From assembly GCF_003263515.1 (NCBI RefSeq), contig NZ_JYDE01000024.1:62001-126000 (forward strand): a DNA stretch of 64,000 bases. The letters are read 5' to 3'. Origin of the DNA: Rahnella inusitata. GTDB taxonomy: Bacteria > Pseudomonadota > Gammaproteobacteria > Enterobacterales > Enterobacteriaceae. The position numbers were made by a program, and so were the translations under genes. Each line of letters begins with the position of its first letter. The first letter of the stretch is position 1. Shown piece by piece: positions 1 to 9,666 of the stretch. The notes beneath the pieces were generated by a model. That model did no database searches, was not told where the DNA came from, and saw only the letters and a program-made list of their open reading frames with translations.

Positions 1-1
1 G

Positions 2-763
2 CCGATCAAAATTCAGCCTTATCACGATTTTGCCCGCAACCTGCCTGTGCCGACCAACCTCAACCTGATCCACCTTAAGCCTCTGCGCGGCACGGCACTG
101 TTTGTGTTCGCGCCAAGCCTGGTGTTTATCGCGGTGGATAACCTGTTCGGCGGCGATGGTCGTTTTCCGACCAAGGTGGAAGGGCGTGAATTCACCCACA
201 CCGAGCAGCGCGTGATTAAACGCATGCTGACGCTGGCGCTTGACGCCTATGAAGATGCCTGGAGCGGCGTCTACAAACTGAGCGTCGAATACGTGCGTGC
301 AGAATTACAGATCAAATTCACCAACATCACCTCTTCCCCGAACGATATCGTGATCACGACGCCGTTCCATGTGGAAATCGGTGCCCTGAGCGGTGATTTC
401 AACATCTGTATTCCGTTCAGCATGATTGAACCTATTCGTGAGTTGCTGACCAATCCACCGGTTGAAAACTCCCGTCATGAAGAAAGCCAGTGGCGCGAAA
501 ATCTGGTCACGCAGGTTCAGCAATCCGAGCTGGAACTGGTGGCGAATTTCGTCGAAATCCCGCTGCGTTTGTCCCAGATCCTGAAACTGCAACCGGGCGA
601 CGTGCTGCCGATTGAAAAACCGGATCGCCTGATCGCCCACGTCGACGGCGTGCCGGTGCTGACCAGCAAATACGGCACCTTAAACGAACAATACGCTCTG
701 CGCGTTGAACATTTGATCAACCCAATTTTAAATTCTCTAGATGAGGAACAGCCCCATGAGTGA
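2..763 (+). CDS. fliM: Flagellar motor switch protein FliM (5' end missing)
   Basis: FliM is the C-ring switch protein that binds phosphorylated CheY and sets rotor direction at the cytoplasmic face of the basal body. The reading frame is open from base 2, so the N-terminal CheY-binding part lies outside the window; 253 residues remain of a protein usually about 330 long. The visible part contains the middle domain (VFIAVDNLFGGDGRFP near the start) and the C-terminal surface-presentation-of-antigens (SpoA) domain that packs against FliN. The stop overlaps the start of fliN by 8 bases, indicating translational coupling in the fliLMNOPQR operon. Identity is secure from sequence and gene order. 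Confidence 0.97.
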   Translation, partial: PIKIQPYHDFARNLPVPTNLNLIHLKPLRGTALFVFAPSLVFIAVDNLFGGDGRFPTKVEGREFTHTEQRVIKRMLTLALDAYEDAWSGVYKLSVEYVRAELQIKFTNITSSPNDIVITTPFHVEIGALSGDFNICIPFSMIEPIRELLTNPPVENSRHEESQWRENLVTQVQQSELELVANFVEIPLRLSQILKLQPGDVLPIEKPDRLIAHVDGVPVLTSKYGTLNEQYALRVEHLINPILNSLDEEQPHE

Positions 764-1172
764 CACCAATAAACCGTCTGACGCGGGATCGGAAAACGTT
801 GACGATTTATGGGCTGATGCGTTTAACGAACAACAATCTGCGGGCAGCGCCAAAGCGTCAACCGAGGGTGTTTTCGCCGCGCTGGGCGCCCAGGAAGGAG
901 CCGGTGGTTTGCAGGATATCGACATGATCCTCGACATTCCGGTGAAACTGACCGTGGAATTAGGCCGCACCAAGATGACCATCAAAGAGTTGCTGCGTCT
1001 GTCGCAGGGTTCCGTGGTCTCCCTTGACGGCCTGGCCGGTGAGCCGCTGGATATTTTGATCAACGGTTACCTGATTGCTCAGGGTGAAGTCGTGGTCGTG
1101 GCCGATAAATACGGCGTGCGCATCACCGATATCATCACGCCGTCAGAACGTATGCGTCGTCTGAGCCGCTGA
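756..1172 (+). CDS. fliN: Flagellar motor switch protein FliN
   Basis: FliN forms the lower part of the cytoplasmic C-ring with FliM and helps dock the export ATPase complex. The protein is 138 residues, against 137 in E. coli, and the C-terminal SpoA domain is nearly identical to it (DIPVKLTVELGRT, LAGEPLDILINGYLIAQGE, ITPSERMRRLSR at the end). I chose the ATG at 756 rather than the upstream in-frame ATG at 741, because MSDTNKP matches the family N-terminus and a GAGGAACA ribosome-binding sequence lies just upstream. It overlaps the end of fliM and abuts fliO. Confidence 0.97.
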   Translation: MSDTNKPSDAGSENVDDLWADAFNEQQSAGSAKASTEGVFAALGAQEGAGGLQDIDMILDIPVKLTVELGRTKMTIKELLRLSQGSVVSLDGLAGEPLDILINGYLIAQGEVVVVADKYGVRITDIITPSERMRRLSR

Positions 1173-1603
1173 TGAACCAGAACGCCGCGACGGATTCTCC
1201 GTACATTTCCGGCCCGGCAAACCATGCCACAACGCAGGCCTCAGCGCCGGTGGTTCCCGCCAGTTCCGTGCTGACTCAGGTCAGTTCGGTGCTCGGCGGC
1301 ATTCTGCTGCTGATCCTGTTTATCGGTTGGGTGGCTAAACGCACCGGTCTGGCGCCACAGGCAAAAAATAACAAGCTGCTGAAAATCACGTCCAGCTGTC
1401 AGGTCGGGCGCAGTGAAAAAGTGGTGATTGTGGAAGTGGACAATACCTGGCTGGTTCTGGGTGTGACCGCCCACAGCATCACGCCGCTGCACACCCTCAG
1501 CGCGCCGCCGGTGGACACCCCTGCGGTGAGTGCCGCAGAACTGCCCGCCGATTTTCGTCAGCTGATGCAAAAAATGTTAAAACGTCCGGGAAAGCAGGCA
1601 TGA
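1172..1603 (+). CDS. fliO: Flagellar type III export protein FliO
   Basis: FliO is a small bitopic membrane protein that assists assembly and stability of the FliP ring in the flagellar export gate. The 143-residue protein has a hydrophilic N-terminus, one membrane segment at about residues 30-55 ([17 protein letters not shown]) and a cytoplasmic domain with the family pattern [22 protein letters not shown]. Its ATG shares a base with the fliN stop (TGATG) and its own stop overlaps fliP by 4 bases. FliO is poorly conserved, so the call rests on gene order as much as on sequence. Confidence 0.93.
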   Translation: MNQNAATDSPYISGPANHATTQASAPVVPASSVLTQVSSVLGGILLLILFIGWVAKRTGLAPQAKNNKLLKITSSCQVGRSEKVVIVEVDNTWLVLGVTAHSITPLHTLSAPPVDTPAVSAAELPADFRQLMQKMLKRPGKQA

Positions 1604-2352
1604 CCTTTTTGAAATCCCCCTTGATCACCCGCCTGTGTCTGCCGCTGTTATTGTTCATCAGCCCGTCAGCCTTCGCGCAATTACCGGGCATCATCAGCCA
1701 GCAAATGGCCAACGGCGCACAGAACTGGTCTTTGCCGATTCAGACGCTGGTGTTCATCACTACGCTGACGCTGCTCCCTGCGATGCTGCTGATGTGTACC
1801 AGCTTTACCCGCATTATTATCGTTCTGGGTTTGCTGCGAAATGCGCTGGGTACGCCGTCCGCACCGCCAAATCAGGTGCTGCTCGGCCTGGGACTGTTTC
1901 TGACCTTCTTCGTCATGGCACCGGTCTTCGACAAAATCTATACCGACGCCTATCAGCCGTTTACCGAAAACAAAATCAGCATGCAGGATGCGATGGACAA
2001 AGGTGCTCAGCCGCTGCGTGAATTCATGCTGCGCCAGACCCGTGAAACCGATCTCGCACTCTACGCCCGTCTCGCCAACCTGCCGCCGCTGGCCGGTCCC
2101 GAAGCGGTGCCGATGCGGATCCTGTTACCCGCTTACGTCACCAGCGAACTGAAAACGGCTTTCCAGATCGGCTTCACCGTATTTATCCCGTTCATGATTA
2201 TCGATTTGGTGGTCGCCAGCGTCCTGATGGCGCTGGGGATGATGATGGTGCCACCCGCGACCATCTCACTGCCCTTCAAACTGATGTTATTCGTGCTGGT
2301 TGATGGCTGGCAGCTGCTGCTCGGATCGCTGGCGCAGAGTTTCTACAGTTAG
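1600..2352 (+). CDS. fliP: Flagellar export gate protein FliP
   Basis: FliP makes the pentameric core of the flagellar type III export gate, with FliQ and FliR, in the inner membrane at the centre of the MS ring. The 250-residue protein (245 in E. coli) starts with a cleavable signal peptide ([11 protein letters not shown]), which is typical of FliP. Family signatures [18 protein letters not shown] and [16 protein letters not shown] follow, then two membrane helices near the C-terminus. ATGA overlap with fliO supports one transcript. It is followed by a 161-base gap holding a palindromic repeat before fliQ, which is unusual inside this tightly packed operon. Confidence 0.97.
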   Translation: MTFLKSPLITRLCLPLLLFISPSAFAQLPGIISQQMANGAQNWSLPIQTLVFITTLTLLPAMLLMCTSFTRIIIVLGLLRNALGTPSAPPNQVLLGLGLFLTFFVMAPVFDKIYTDAYQPFTENKISMQDAMDKGAQPLREFMLRQTRETDLALYARLANLPPLAGPEAVPMRILLPAYVTSELKTAFQIGFTVFIPFMIIDLVVASVLMALGMMMVPPATISLPFKLMLFVLVDGWQLLLGSLAQSFYS

Positions 2353-2380
2353 CGGCGCCTCTTCGGATGAGAGCTATTTT

Positions 2381-2484
2381 GCGCCTCCCCCTGCGAAGGG
2401 GGAAGTTGGGAGGGGGTATAGCAGGCGGCATCTGAGTTGCCTTTAATACCCCACCCCAACCCTCCCCTTCGCAGGGGAGGGAGC
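2381..2484. repeat. Palindromic G/C-rich intergenic repeat, copy 1 (fliP-fliQ)
   Basis: About 100 bases made of two long complementary arms. The left arm contains CTCCCCCTGCGAAGGGGG followed by TTGGGAGGGGGTAT. The right arm contains ATACCCCACCCCAACCC followed by CCTTCGCAGGGGAGGG. A second, diverged copy is at 62375-62506 between flgD and flgE. The RNA could fold into a long hairpin within the fliP-fliQ transcript. It looks like a non-autonomous repeat family rather than a terminator, because there is no T-run and fliQ must be transcribed past it. Confidence 0.85.
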
Positions 2485-2513
2485 TGAACAACGTCTTTTA
2501 TGAGATAAAAGAA

Positions 2514-2783
2514 ATGACTCCTGAATCAGTTATGGCGATAGGCAATGAAGCGATGAAAGTCGCGCTGGCTGTCGCTGCCCCGCTGCTGCTGGCGGCGCTG
2601 GTGACCGGTCTTATCGTCAGCCTGCTGCAGGCTGCGACGCAAATCAACGAACAAACCCTCTCCTTCATCCCGAAGATTCTGGCGGTGGTTGCCACTATCG
2701 TTATCGCCGGTCCGTGGATGCTCAACCTGCTGCTTGATTATATGCGCACGCTGTTTTCCAGCCTGCCCTACATCATCGGTTAA
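2514..2783 (+). CDS. fliQ: Flagellar export gate protein FliQ
   Basis: FliQ is a two-helix inner-membrane subunit, four copies of which wrap the FliP5-FliR1 export gate. The 89-residue length equals the E. coli protein. Two hydrophobic hairpin segments are visible at about residues 14-38 and 51-75, and the MTPESVMAIGNEAMKVAL start and the QINEQTLSFIPKI loop are family hallmarks. The start is preceded by a modest ribosome-binding sequence (GATAAAAGAA). It is separated from fliP by a repeat, and three bases from its stop fliR begins. Confidence 0.96.
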   Translation: MTPESVMAIGNEAMKVALAVAAPLLLAALVTGLIVSLLQAATQINEQTLSFIPKILAVVATIVIAGPWMLNLLLDYMRTLFSSLPYIIG

Positions 2784-2786
2784 CGC

Positions 2787-3575
2787 ATGGTTTCCTTCGA
2801 CAGCACCCAGTTAGCCGGTTGGCTGAGTATGTATTTCTGGCCGATGCTGCGCATTCTGGCGCTGATCAGTACTGCGCCTATCACCAGTGAAAAGCAGGTG
2901 CCCAAAAAGGTGAAAATTGGCCTCGCGGCGATGATCACCTTTCTGATTGCACCCGCACTGCCGGTGGTCGATACACCGATTTTCTCCACACCCGCGCTGT
3001 GGCTGACCATGCAACAAATTATGATAGGCACTGCGCTCGGCCTGACCATGCAGCTGGCGTTCGCCGCAATCCGCATGGCCGGTGAAATCATGGGGCTGCA
3101 AATGGGTATTTCCTTTGCGACCTTTTACGACCCCAGCAACCGCCTGAACTCACCGCTGCTCGCCCAGTTTCTCAATCTGCTGGCAGTGCTGCTGTTTTTG
3201 AGTTTCAACGGCCATCTGTGGCTGATTTCTCTGCTTGCCGACAGTTTCCATACCCTGCCGATTAGCCCGAATCCGATGAATGCAGAAGGTTTTATGGCGG
3301 TCGCCCAGGCGGGCAGCATCGTGTTCAGCGGCGGCCTGATGCTGGCGCTGCCGATTGTCACCCTGCTGCTGACGCTGAACATGGCGCTCGGCATCCTCAA
3401 CCGCGTCGCGCCGCAGCTTTCTGTTTTCGTGATAGGCTTCCCGCTGACGCTCAGTATCGGCATTCTCTCCATCGGTATGATGATGCCCCTGCTCGCCCCT
3501 TTCAGCGAACATCTGTTCAGCGAAGTCTTCGATAAACTGGTCCTGGTGATGAATCAGTTGGCGACCGGGCGTTAA
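2787..3575 (+). CDS. fliR: Flagellar export gate protein FliR
   Basis: FliR completes the FliPQR export gate as its single asymmetric subunit and contacts FlhB. The 262-residue protein is close to the usual 261 and contains about six hydrophobic segments spread over the full length, with the conserved [17 protein letters not shown] stretch near residue 100. It is the last gene of the operon: the next gene, rlmC, is convergent. I see no strong terminator hairpin in the 145 bases that separate them. Following fliR with rlmC, not rcsA or flgL, is unusual for this group. Confidence 0.96.
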   Translation: MVSFDSTQLAGWLSMYFWPMLRILALISTAPITSEKQVPKKVKIGLAAMITFLIAPALPVVDTPIFSTPALWLTMQQIMIGTALGLTMQLAFAAIRMAGEIMGLQMGISFATFYDPSNRLNSPLLAQFLNLLAVLLFLSFNGHLWLISLLADSFHTLPISPNPMNAEGFMAVAQAGSIVFSGGLMLALPIVTLLLTLNMALGILNRVAPQLSVFVIGFPLTLSIGILSIGMMMPLLAPFSEHLFSEVFDKLVLVMNQLATGR

Positions 3576-3720
3576 TAATCCTCAGGCTAACGTCTTAAAT
3601 AAAACACGACGTGCTGACTATTATTACTTTTGGCCTTCAATTAGACATTACTTACAGTTTGGTCATGCTTATTCATTCACGTAGCTTACGGGAATAATAA
3701 GAAAAGGGGGTCTGGTACGG

Positions 3721-4863
3721 TTATTTATCGGCTGACTCGCGAATGAGTAATGCCATCACTTCATAATGTGCGGTATGCGGAAACATGTCGAACAACTGAA
3801 CGCGTTCGATGCGGTAATCCGGCAGCAAGGCCAGATCGGCTGCCATAGTTTTCGCATTGCAGCTGGAATAGAGTACCGTCGCAGGCGCCATCTGGCTCAG
3901 GTAATCGCCCAGCGTTTTTCCAATGCCGCGACGTGGCGGATTAACCAGGACCAGGTCCGGCACTTCTCCTTTGCCGGTGGCAAAACCGGTGGAGTCCAGC
4001 GCCTGAAATTCAACGTTTCGCAGCCCCAGCCGCGCGGCGGATTCTTTTGCACACGAGATGGCTTCGGCACTGATTTCGATCCCGGTCAGCGTCATGTCGG
4101 GTGTCGCGCAGTGCAGACCAAAACCACCGACGCCGCAGAACAGATCCCACATACTGCCGATGTTACCGCACTCACGCACCCAATCGCGCGCCGTGGCGTA
4201 CAGTTTTTCCGCCACCTGCGCATTGGTCTGGAAGAAGCTTTGCGGGCGAATAAACAGCGGCACATGGTTGAATTCCTCTTCCAGACGCTGAACGTCAGTC
4301 AAAGGAATTTCCGTATCCCCTTCGAGGATCGCCATATGCACCGGCTGAAGATTGGCGGAAACAACCTTCAACTGCGGCAGCTGCTGTTGCAGCCACGGCA
4401 ACGCCGCGCGCAGTTGCGTCAGTTTGGTCTCTGAACGCAGGACAAACCGCAGCATCATGCCGCCGTCCTTCTGGCTTTCGGTCAGCAACAGGAATTTCAA
4501 TTCGCCGCGTTTACGCGCGACGTTATAGGGCGTCAGACCGGCGCGGGCGATAAAGGTTTTGAGTACGGCAAAGACCGCCGGAAAGCTGGCCGGATACAGC
4601 GGGCAATCGCACAAATCCACCGGCGTGCCGTCGCGATGTAACATGCCGAGCAGCGGACGCTCCACGCTGCCACTGACCACCATTTTGGCTTTATTGCGAA
4701 ATGCGCGCTCTTCGCCCGTTACCGGTTCGCACCACTCCCCTACCGTCATTCCGCTCAGCAAATCGTGCAGGTCTTGCTGTTTATCGGCCAGCTGGCGGGA
4801 GTAAGGTTTGTCGAGCCACTGGCAGGAGCGACAGGTTCCGGCGGTGTAGAGAGCGCAATGCAT
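3721..4863 (-). CDS. rlmC: 23S rRNA (uracil-747-C5)-methyltransferase RlmC
   Basis: RlmC (formerly RumB/YbjF) methylates U747 of 23S rRNA using S-adenosylmethionine. I start it at the ATG at 4863 ([14 protein letters not shown], 380 residues, E. coli 375), although the frame stays open about 24 codons further upstream. The N-terminal cysteines C3, C11 and C14 with the later LCDCPLYP cysteine fit the Fe-S cluster ligands of the family. [12 protein letters not shown] is the SAM-binding motif, [10 protein letters not shown] follows, and SSCNAKTM holds the catalytic cysteine. It lies next to ybjO as in E. coli. Confidence 0.96.
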   Translation of the reverse strand: MHCALYTAGTCRSCQWLDKPYSRQLADKQQDLHDLLSGMTVGEWCEPVTGEERAFRNKAKMVVSGSVERPLLGMLHRDGTPVDLCDCPLYPASFPAVFAVLKTFIARAGLTPYNVARKRGELKFLLLTESQKDGGMMLRFVLRSETKLTQLRAALPWLQQQLPQLKVVSANLQPVHMAILEGDTEIPLTDVQRLEEEFNHVPLFIRPQSFFQTNAQVAEKLYATARDWVRECGNIGSMWDLFCGVGGFGLHCATPDMTLTGIEISAEAISCAKESAARLGLRNVEFQALDSTGFATGKGEVPDLVLVNPPRRGIGKTLGDYLSQMAPATVLYSSCNAKTMAADLALLPDYRIERVQLFDMFPHTAHYEVMALLIRESADK

Positions 4864-4947
4864 GAAAAGGTTCCGGTGTTCAAAGCAGGAAAAAACTGGC
4901 GCGCAGTGTACCACCACGCGGCAGGAAAGGCTCATCAGCAGTACAGG

Positions 4948-5394
4948 CTATTTATAGCGCGCAAAGAACCGCTGACTGCTGGCGGGCACAAACAACAACA
5001 GCAGCACCAGAATATCTGGGATTTTTTGCATCAGCAGCGCATACAGGAATTCGCCCTGTGTTTCGACGTTAAAGCGAAAGATGCGCGGTCCGAACCAGTC
5101 GAATGACGCGAGCAGCATGTAGCTGACAACAATCGCCTGACAGCCGATGAACGCCCAGCGTCCCCAGCGGCGTGCGCGCATCATCGCGTATGCCGCCCGG
5201 CATTCCACCAGAATGATCAGCATACTGGCGAGCATGATGATGCAGTTCAGCCAGGATTCAGCGCTGACCTCGATAAAACTCATCAGGCCGGAAAAACCCA
5301 TCGCATCAAACAGTAAGATGAATTCCAGCAGGCGCGTCGCCACAATCGCCGACGCGCCAATCATTACAGGAACGGGGATAAATGCTAATTTCAT
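4948..5394 (-). CDS. ybjO: Inner membrane protein YbjO (DUF2593 family)
   Basis: This 148-residue protein has four hydrophobic segments (about residues 5-30, 45-65, 80-102 and 120-140) and little polar sequence, so it should be an integral inner-membrane protein. Sequence and position between potI and rlmC match E. coli ybjO, whose function is unknown. It lies 52 bases downstream of potI on the same strand and is probably read with the putrescine transporter operon. No catalytic motif is visible, and any link with polyamine transport is only suggested by gene order. Confidence 0.88.
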   Translation of the reverse strand: MKLAFIPVPVMIGASAIVATRLLEFILLFDAMGFSGLMSFIEVSAESWLNCIIMLASMLIILVECRAAYAMMRARRWGRWAFIGCQAIVVSYMLLASFDWFGPRIFRFNVETQGEFLYALLMQKIPDILVLLLLFVPASSQRFFARYK

Positions 5395-5446
5395 ACTTCC
5401 TTGTTATCTCCTTGTTCCTGGTTTTAATGTTAAGTCAATGAGGACA

Positions 5447-6292
5447 CTATCCTCGCGCAGCGCGTTGTATCTCTTTAATCCGTTGTTTCTCAGCCCGTGA
5501 CATAAACCACCACGCAATCATGCCGATAATGCCCACCACCAGCAGGATCAGCGTCGCCAGTGCGTTGATTTCCGGATTGACGCCCATGCGCACACTGGCA
5601 AAGACCAGCATCGGCAAGGTGGTCGCACCCGGTCCGGCGACGAAGCTGGCGATCACCAGATCGTCAAGCGACAGCGTAAACGCCAGCAGCCAGCCGGAAA
5701 TCAGAGCAGGCAGAATCATCGGCAGCGTGATGATGAAGAACACCTTCAGCGGCGCTGCCCCTAAATCCATCGCCGCCTCTTCGATAGAGCGATCCAGCTC
5801 GCGTAATCGCGCCGACACCACCACGGCGACGTAGGCGCTACAAAACGTCACGTGCGCCAGCCAGATGGTAAACATGCCACGCTCCGCAGGCCAGCCAAAG
5901 GCGTGCCCCATCGCCACAAACAGCAGTAACAGCGCCAGCCCGGTAATGACATCAGGCATGACCAGCGGCGCGGTGAGCATAAAAGCAAACCCGGTCGAGC
6001 CGCGAAAACGTCTGAAACGCACCATCACGACGGCCGCCAGCGTGCCGACAATCACCGCCATTGTCGCCGCGGCGGTGGCAATCGTCAGGCTCATGCCGAC
6101 CGCGCTTATCATCGCGGAATCATGGAAAAGCTGAGTATACCAGCGGGTAGACCAGCCCGCCCAGACCGTAACGAGCTTGGAGCTGTTGAACGAGTAAATA
6201 ACCAGCATCAGCATCGGCGCATACAAAAACGTAAAGCCGATGATCAGAATAAGAATTCGCCACGGCGAACGGACAACCGGTAACTTATTCAT
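5447..6292 (-). CDS. potI: Putrescine ABC transporter permease PotI
   Basis: PotI is one of the two membrane subunits of the putrescine importer PotFGHI. The 281-residue protein (E. coli 281) shows six hydrophobic segments and the permease EAA loop (EEAAMDLGAAPLKVFFIITLP, about residues 165-185), which docks on the PotG ATPase. Its start codon overlaps the stop of potH by 4 bases (ATGA), so the two permeases are translationally coupled. No unusual features are visible. Confidence 0.97.
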   Translation of the reverse strand: MNKLPVVRSPWRILILIIGFTFLYAPMLMLVIYSFNSSKLVTVWAGWSTRWYTQLFHDSAMISAVGMSLTIATAAATMAVIVGTLAAVVMVRFRRFRGSTGFAFMLTAPLVMPDVITGLALLLLFVAMGHAFGWPAERGMFTIWLAHVTFCSAYVAVVVSARLRELDRSIEEAAMDLGAAPLKVFFIITLPMILPALISGWLLAFTLSLDDLVIASFVAGPGATTLPMLVFASVRMGVNPEINALATLILLVVGIIGMIAWWFMSRAEKQRIKEIQRAARG

Positions 6293-7242
6293 TCTTTATC
6301 TCCCAGCTCTTTGTTTTGGTATTTGTGGAACCACAGAATTGGCATGATGAGCAGCAACAGCATGATCACCGCCACCGCAGAGGCCACCGGCCAGTCGCGG
6401 TTATTGAAGAATTCCTGCCACAAAATACGCCCAATCATAATGCTGTCCGGTCCGCCCAGCAGTTCCGGGATCACGTATTCCCCCACCGCCGGAATAAACA
6501 CCAGCATCGAACCGGCGATAATTCCGCCTTTGGTCAGCGGCATAATCACCTTGAAGAAGGTTTTCAGTGGCCGCGCACCGAGATCCAGCGACGCCTCTAC
6601 CAGCGAGTAATCCATGCGGGTCAGCGCGGTGTAAATCGGCAGCACCATAAACGGCAAATACGAATACACAATGCCAATATAGACCGCCAGATTGGTATGC
6701 AGGATAACCAGCGGCTGATCGATAACGTGCAGCCACAGCAGTACGTTGTTAAGCACGCCGTTGTCTTTCAGAATGCCCATCCATGCATAGACGCGGATCA
6801 AAAACGACGTCCACGACGGCAGAATCACCAGCAACAACAGAATATTCCGCGTCGACACTTTACTGTGCGCCACCGCCCACGCAAGCGGATAACCGATTAC
6901 CAGACACAGCGCCGTTGAGACAGCCGCCACCTGAATCGATTGCAGATAGGCTTCGATGTACAGCGGATCGTCGGTCAGTGAGATGTAATTGCCGATGTTC
7001 AGTGCGATATCCAGCATGCCGTCTGAGAAAGTGACCAGATCGGTATACGGCGGAATGGCGCGCGCCATCTCGGCAAAACTGATTTTGAAAACAATCAGGA
7101 ACGGCAGTAAAAACAGCAGCAGGAACCACACCAGCGGCAGCAGGATAACCAGCTTGCGGCCATGACGTTGTTGCAGACGGCCAATGAAAGCTTTGAATCC
7201 ACCCGGAGGTTTACTGACCGGTTGTTCAGAAATGACAGACAT
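6289..7242 (-). CDS. potH: Putrescine ABC transporter permease PotH
   Basis: PotH is the second permease subunit of the putrescine importer. It has 317 residues (E. coli 317), a cytoplasmic N-terminus of about 30 residues, six hydrophobic segments and an EAA loop reading EASLDLGARPLKTFFKVIMP near residue 220. It is read 12 bases after potG, and potI overlaps its stop. All four pot genes keep the E. coli order and orientation. Confidence 0.97.
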   Translation of the reverse strand: MSVISEQPVSKPPGGFKAFIGRLQQRHGRKLVILLPLVWFLLLFLLPFLIVFKISFAEMARAIPPYTDLVTFSDGMLDIALNIGNYISLTDDPLYIEAYLQSIQVAAVSTALCLVIGYPLAWAVAHSKVSTRNILLLLVILPSWTSFLIRVYAWMGILKDNGVLNNVLLWLHVIDQPLVILHTNLAVYIGIVYSYLPFMVLPIYTALTRMDYSLVEASLDLGARPLKTFFKVIMPLTKGGIIAGSMLVFIPAVGEYVIPELLGGPDSIMIGRILWQEFFNNRDWPVASAVAVIMLLLLIMPILWFHKYQNKELGDKE

Positions 7243-7254
7243 ATTCAGCGCCCC

Positions 7255-8388
7255 TTAAACAGTCAGCACGACGCAGCTGTCGGCTTCCCAGCACAGGCGC
7301 ACTTCGTCGCCCCAGGTTGGCATGCCTTTGCGGAAACGATGGCCGTTTTGCAGCTGTGCTGTGATCATCTGACCGCTGTGCAATCTGACGTGGTAGATAG
7401 ACAGGTCGCCCAGATACGCGATGTTCACCACTTCACCGACCGCAAAGTTGCTGCCGTCTTCCGGCACGTCTTCGCACAGCATGATTTTTTCCGGGCGCAG
7501 CGCCACAAATACCGGTACGCCGTCCACCACTGACGCGTCGGCATCGACTTTCAGCGGATGGATTAAGCCCGGCGAGGTCAGGATCAGCGCATCGTCCAGA
7601 CGCTCTTTCAAAACGCCTTCGAATATGTTCACTGAGCCGATAAACTCTGCGCTGAAGCGGCTGGTCGGATGCTCATAAATTTCTTCCGGTTCGCCAATTT
7701 GCACGAACTTACCGCGGTTCATGATGGCGATGCGCCCCGCCATGGTCATGGCTTCTTCCTGATCGTGCGTCACCATCACGCAAGTCGCGCCAACGCGCTC
7801 AAGAATATCCACCACTTCCAGCTGCATCCGGTCGCGCAGTTTTTTATCCAGCGCCCCCATAGGTTCATCAAGCAGCAATAATTTCGGACGTTTCGCCAGG
7901 CTGCGGGCCAACGCCACGCGCTGACGCTGACCGCCGGAGAGCTGATGTGGCTTACGTTTAGCGAATTCCTGCATGTGCACCAGCGTCAGCATTTCCGCCA
8001 CGCGACTTTTGATTTCCGCTGAGGGTAATTTGTCCTGCTTGAGCCCGAACGCAATGTTCTGTTCCACCGTCATGTGCGGGAACAGCGCGTAGGACTGGAA
8101 CATCATGTTGATCGGTCGCTGATACGGCGGTACCTGCGAGAGATCAACGCCATCAAGAACAATCTGCCCTTGCGTCGGCTGCTCGAAACCTGCCAGCATG
8201 CGCAGCAGCGTCGATTTACCACAGCCGGACGCGCCGAGCAGTGCGAAAATCTCGCCTTTGTAGATGGTCAGGCTGACGTCATCCACGGCGGCCTGGCCGT
8301 CAAAAGACTTGGTTAAATTACGGATCTCCAGCAAAGGCGTAAAACCTTTCTGGGACTTAGGCTGCGGGCGGGGAATAGCGTCGTTCAC
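7255..8388 (-). CDS. potG: Putrescine ABC transporter ATP-binding protein PotG
   Basis: PotG hydrolyses ATP to drive putrescine uptake through PotHI. The 377-residue protein has a full ABC domain: Walker A GASGCGKST near residue 53, Q-loop MMFQSYALFPHM, signature LSGGQRQRVALARS, Walker B LLLLDEP and the H-loop VTHDQEEA. It also has the C-terminal TOBE regulatory domain of the spermidine/putrescine and maltose subfamily. The start is GTG at 8388, giving MNDAIPRPQ as in E. coli. The 168 bases between potF and potG hold an intercistronic hairpin. Confidence 0.97.
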   Translation of the reverse strand: MNDAIPRPQPKSQKGFTPLLEIRNLTKSFDGQAAVDDVSLTIYKGEIFALLGASGCGKSTLLRMLAGFEQPTQGQIVLDGVDLSQVPPYQRPINMMFQSYALFPHMTVEQNIAFGLKQDKLPSAEIKSRVAEMLTLVHMQEFAKRKPHQLSGGQRQRVALARSLAKRPKLLLLDEPMGALDKKLRDRMQLEVVDILERVGATCVMVTHDQEEAMTMAGRIAIMNRGKFVQIGEPEEIYEHPTSRFSAEFIGSVNIFEGVLKERLDDALILTSPGLIHPLKVDADASVVDGVPVFVALRPEKIMLCEDVPEDGSNFAVGEVVNIAYLGDLSIYHVRLHSGQMITAQLQNGHRFRKGMPTWGDEVRLCWEADSCVVLTV

Positions 8389-8490
8389 TCAGAGAAATCT
8401 CCGGTATCAAAATAAAGCAGGTTCAAATAAGCATAACAGTCAGGGGGAAAAGTGCCTGATCCGTATGCCCAAACGTCATCCCGGACAAAA

Positions 8491-8528
8491 CGTCAGCGGC
8501 CCCGCCGTGATTCTGCGGAGCCGCTGAG
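8491..8528 (-). other. Intercistronic hairpin between potF and potG
   Basis: CAGCGGC at 8494-8500 and GCCGCTG at 8520-8526 form a 7-bp stem, and inner bases can extend the fold. There is no T-run, so this is not a typical terminator. Hairpins placed directly after a binding-protein gene often protect the upstream mRNA and leave more binding protein than permease. That role is inferred here. Confidence 0.55.
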
Positions 8529-8556
8529 AAGTCTTCCTGACCTTTTTTAAACGGTA

Positions 8557-9666
8557 CTATTTACCTGTCTTAACTTTGGTCCATGATCTTGTGATGACAC
8601 GGTCAATCTTCGGATCCTGAACTTTCAGGCTGAACAGTTTGGCCTGCACATCCGCTGGCGGATAAATGCCCGGATTGTTACGCACCTCTTCATTGACCAG
8701 TGGCGTAGCGGCTTTGTTGCCGCTGGCGTAGTAAACGGTGTTACTGACCTGCGCGATGACTTTCGGCTCCATCAGGTAGTTGAGGAACTGATAGGCTTCG
8801 TCGAGGTTTTTGGCATCTTTCGGGATAGCAAACACGTCGAAGAACGCCAGCGCGCCTTCTTTCGGAATGCTGTAAGCCACATTCACGCCGTTTTTGGCTT
8901 CTTTCGCGCGGTTAGACGCCTGCATGACATCGCCAGCCCAGCCGATCGCCACACAAATATCGCCGTTCGCCAGATCATTAATGTACTGGGAAGAGTGGAA
9001 ATAACGGATGTTCGGACGCAGTTTCAGCAACAGATCGTTCGCCGCCCCGGTGTAATCAGAGGCTTTGGTGCTGTTCGGATCAAGATGAAGATAGTTGAGT
9101 ACGGTCGCGTAGATTTCCGCCGGTGCGTCTAAGAACGACACGCCGCAGCTTTTCAGCTTCTCTAAGTTTTCAGGCTTGAGAACCAGATCCCAGCTATCGA
9201 CCGGCGCATCTTTACCGAGCACCGCTTTCACTTTATCGACGTTGTAGCCGATACCGGTGGTCGCCCACAGATAAGGAATGGCGTATTTGTTGCCCGGATC
9301 GTGTTGCGCGACCATTTTCAGCAGGTCGGGATCGAGGTTTTTGTAGTTAGGCAGTTTGCTTTTATCCAGCGGCTGGAACACACCCGCCGAGAGCTGGCGC
9401 TCAAGGAAACTGGCCGAGGGCACCACAAGATCAAAGCCAGTGCTGCCGGCCATGAGTTTGCCTTCCAGCACTTCGTTGGAATCAAACACGTCGTAAACCA
9501 CTTTGATGCCGGTTTCCTTCTGGAAATCAGGCACGGTGTTTGGCGCGATATAATCGGACCAGTTATAGATATGCAGCGTTTTCTCTTCCGCAGACGCTGT
9601 GACGGACGCGGCCATAACCAGACCGGCGACAACACCCGATAACCACTTTTTACGCAGGGTGAACAT
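8557..9666 (-). CDS. potF: Putrescine-binding periplasmic protein PotF
   Basis: PotF captures putrescine in the periplasm and delivers it to PotGHI. The 369-residue precursor (E. coli 370) begins with a signal peptide ending near VTASAEEK, followed by the mature start KTLHIYNWSDYIAP. Conserved binding-cleft segments include VFDSNEVLEGKLMAGSTGFDLVVPS and IGWAGDVMQAS. A strong GGAGG ribosome-binding sequence lies at 9676-9680. It is the first gene of potFGHI, and the 426-base gap upstream should hold the operon promoter, though I could not assign -35/-10 boxes with confidence. Confidence 0.97.
   Translation of the reverse strand: MFTLRKKWLSGVVAGLVMAASVTASAEEKTLHIYNWSDYIAPNTVPDFQKETGIKVVYDVFDSNEVLEGKLMAGSTGFDLVVPSASFLERQLSAGVFQPLDKSKLPNYKNLDPDLLKMVAQHDPGNKYAIPYLWATTGIGYNVDKVKAVLGKDAPVDSWDLVLKPENLEKLKSCGVSFLDAPAEIYATVLNYLHLDPNSTKASDYTGAANDLLLKLRPNIRYFHSSQYINDLANGDICVAIGWAGDVMQASNRAKEAKNGVNVAYSIPKEGALAFFDVFAIPKDAKNLDEAYQFLNYLMEPKVIAQVSNTVYYASGNKAATPLVNEEVRNNPGIYPPADVQAKLFSLKVQDPKIDRVITRSWTKVKTGK

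Noticed and set aside
4864-4935. N-terminal extension of rlmC
   Set aside because: The extra 24 residues have no family match, and the ATG at 4863 gives the conserved MHCALY start.
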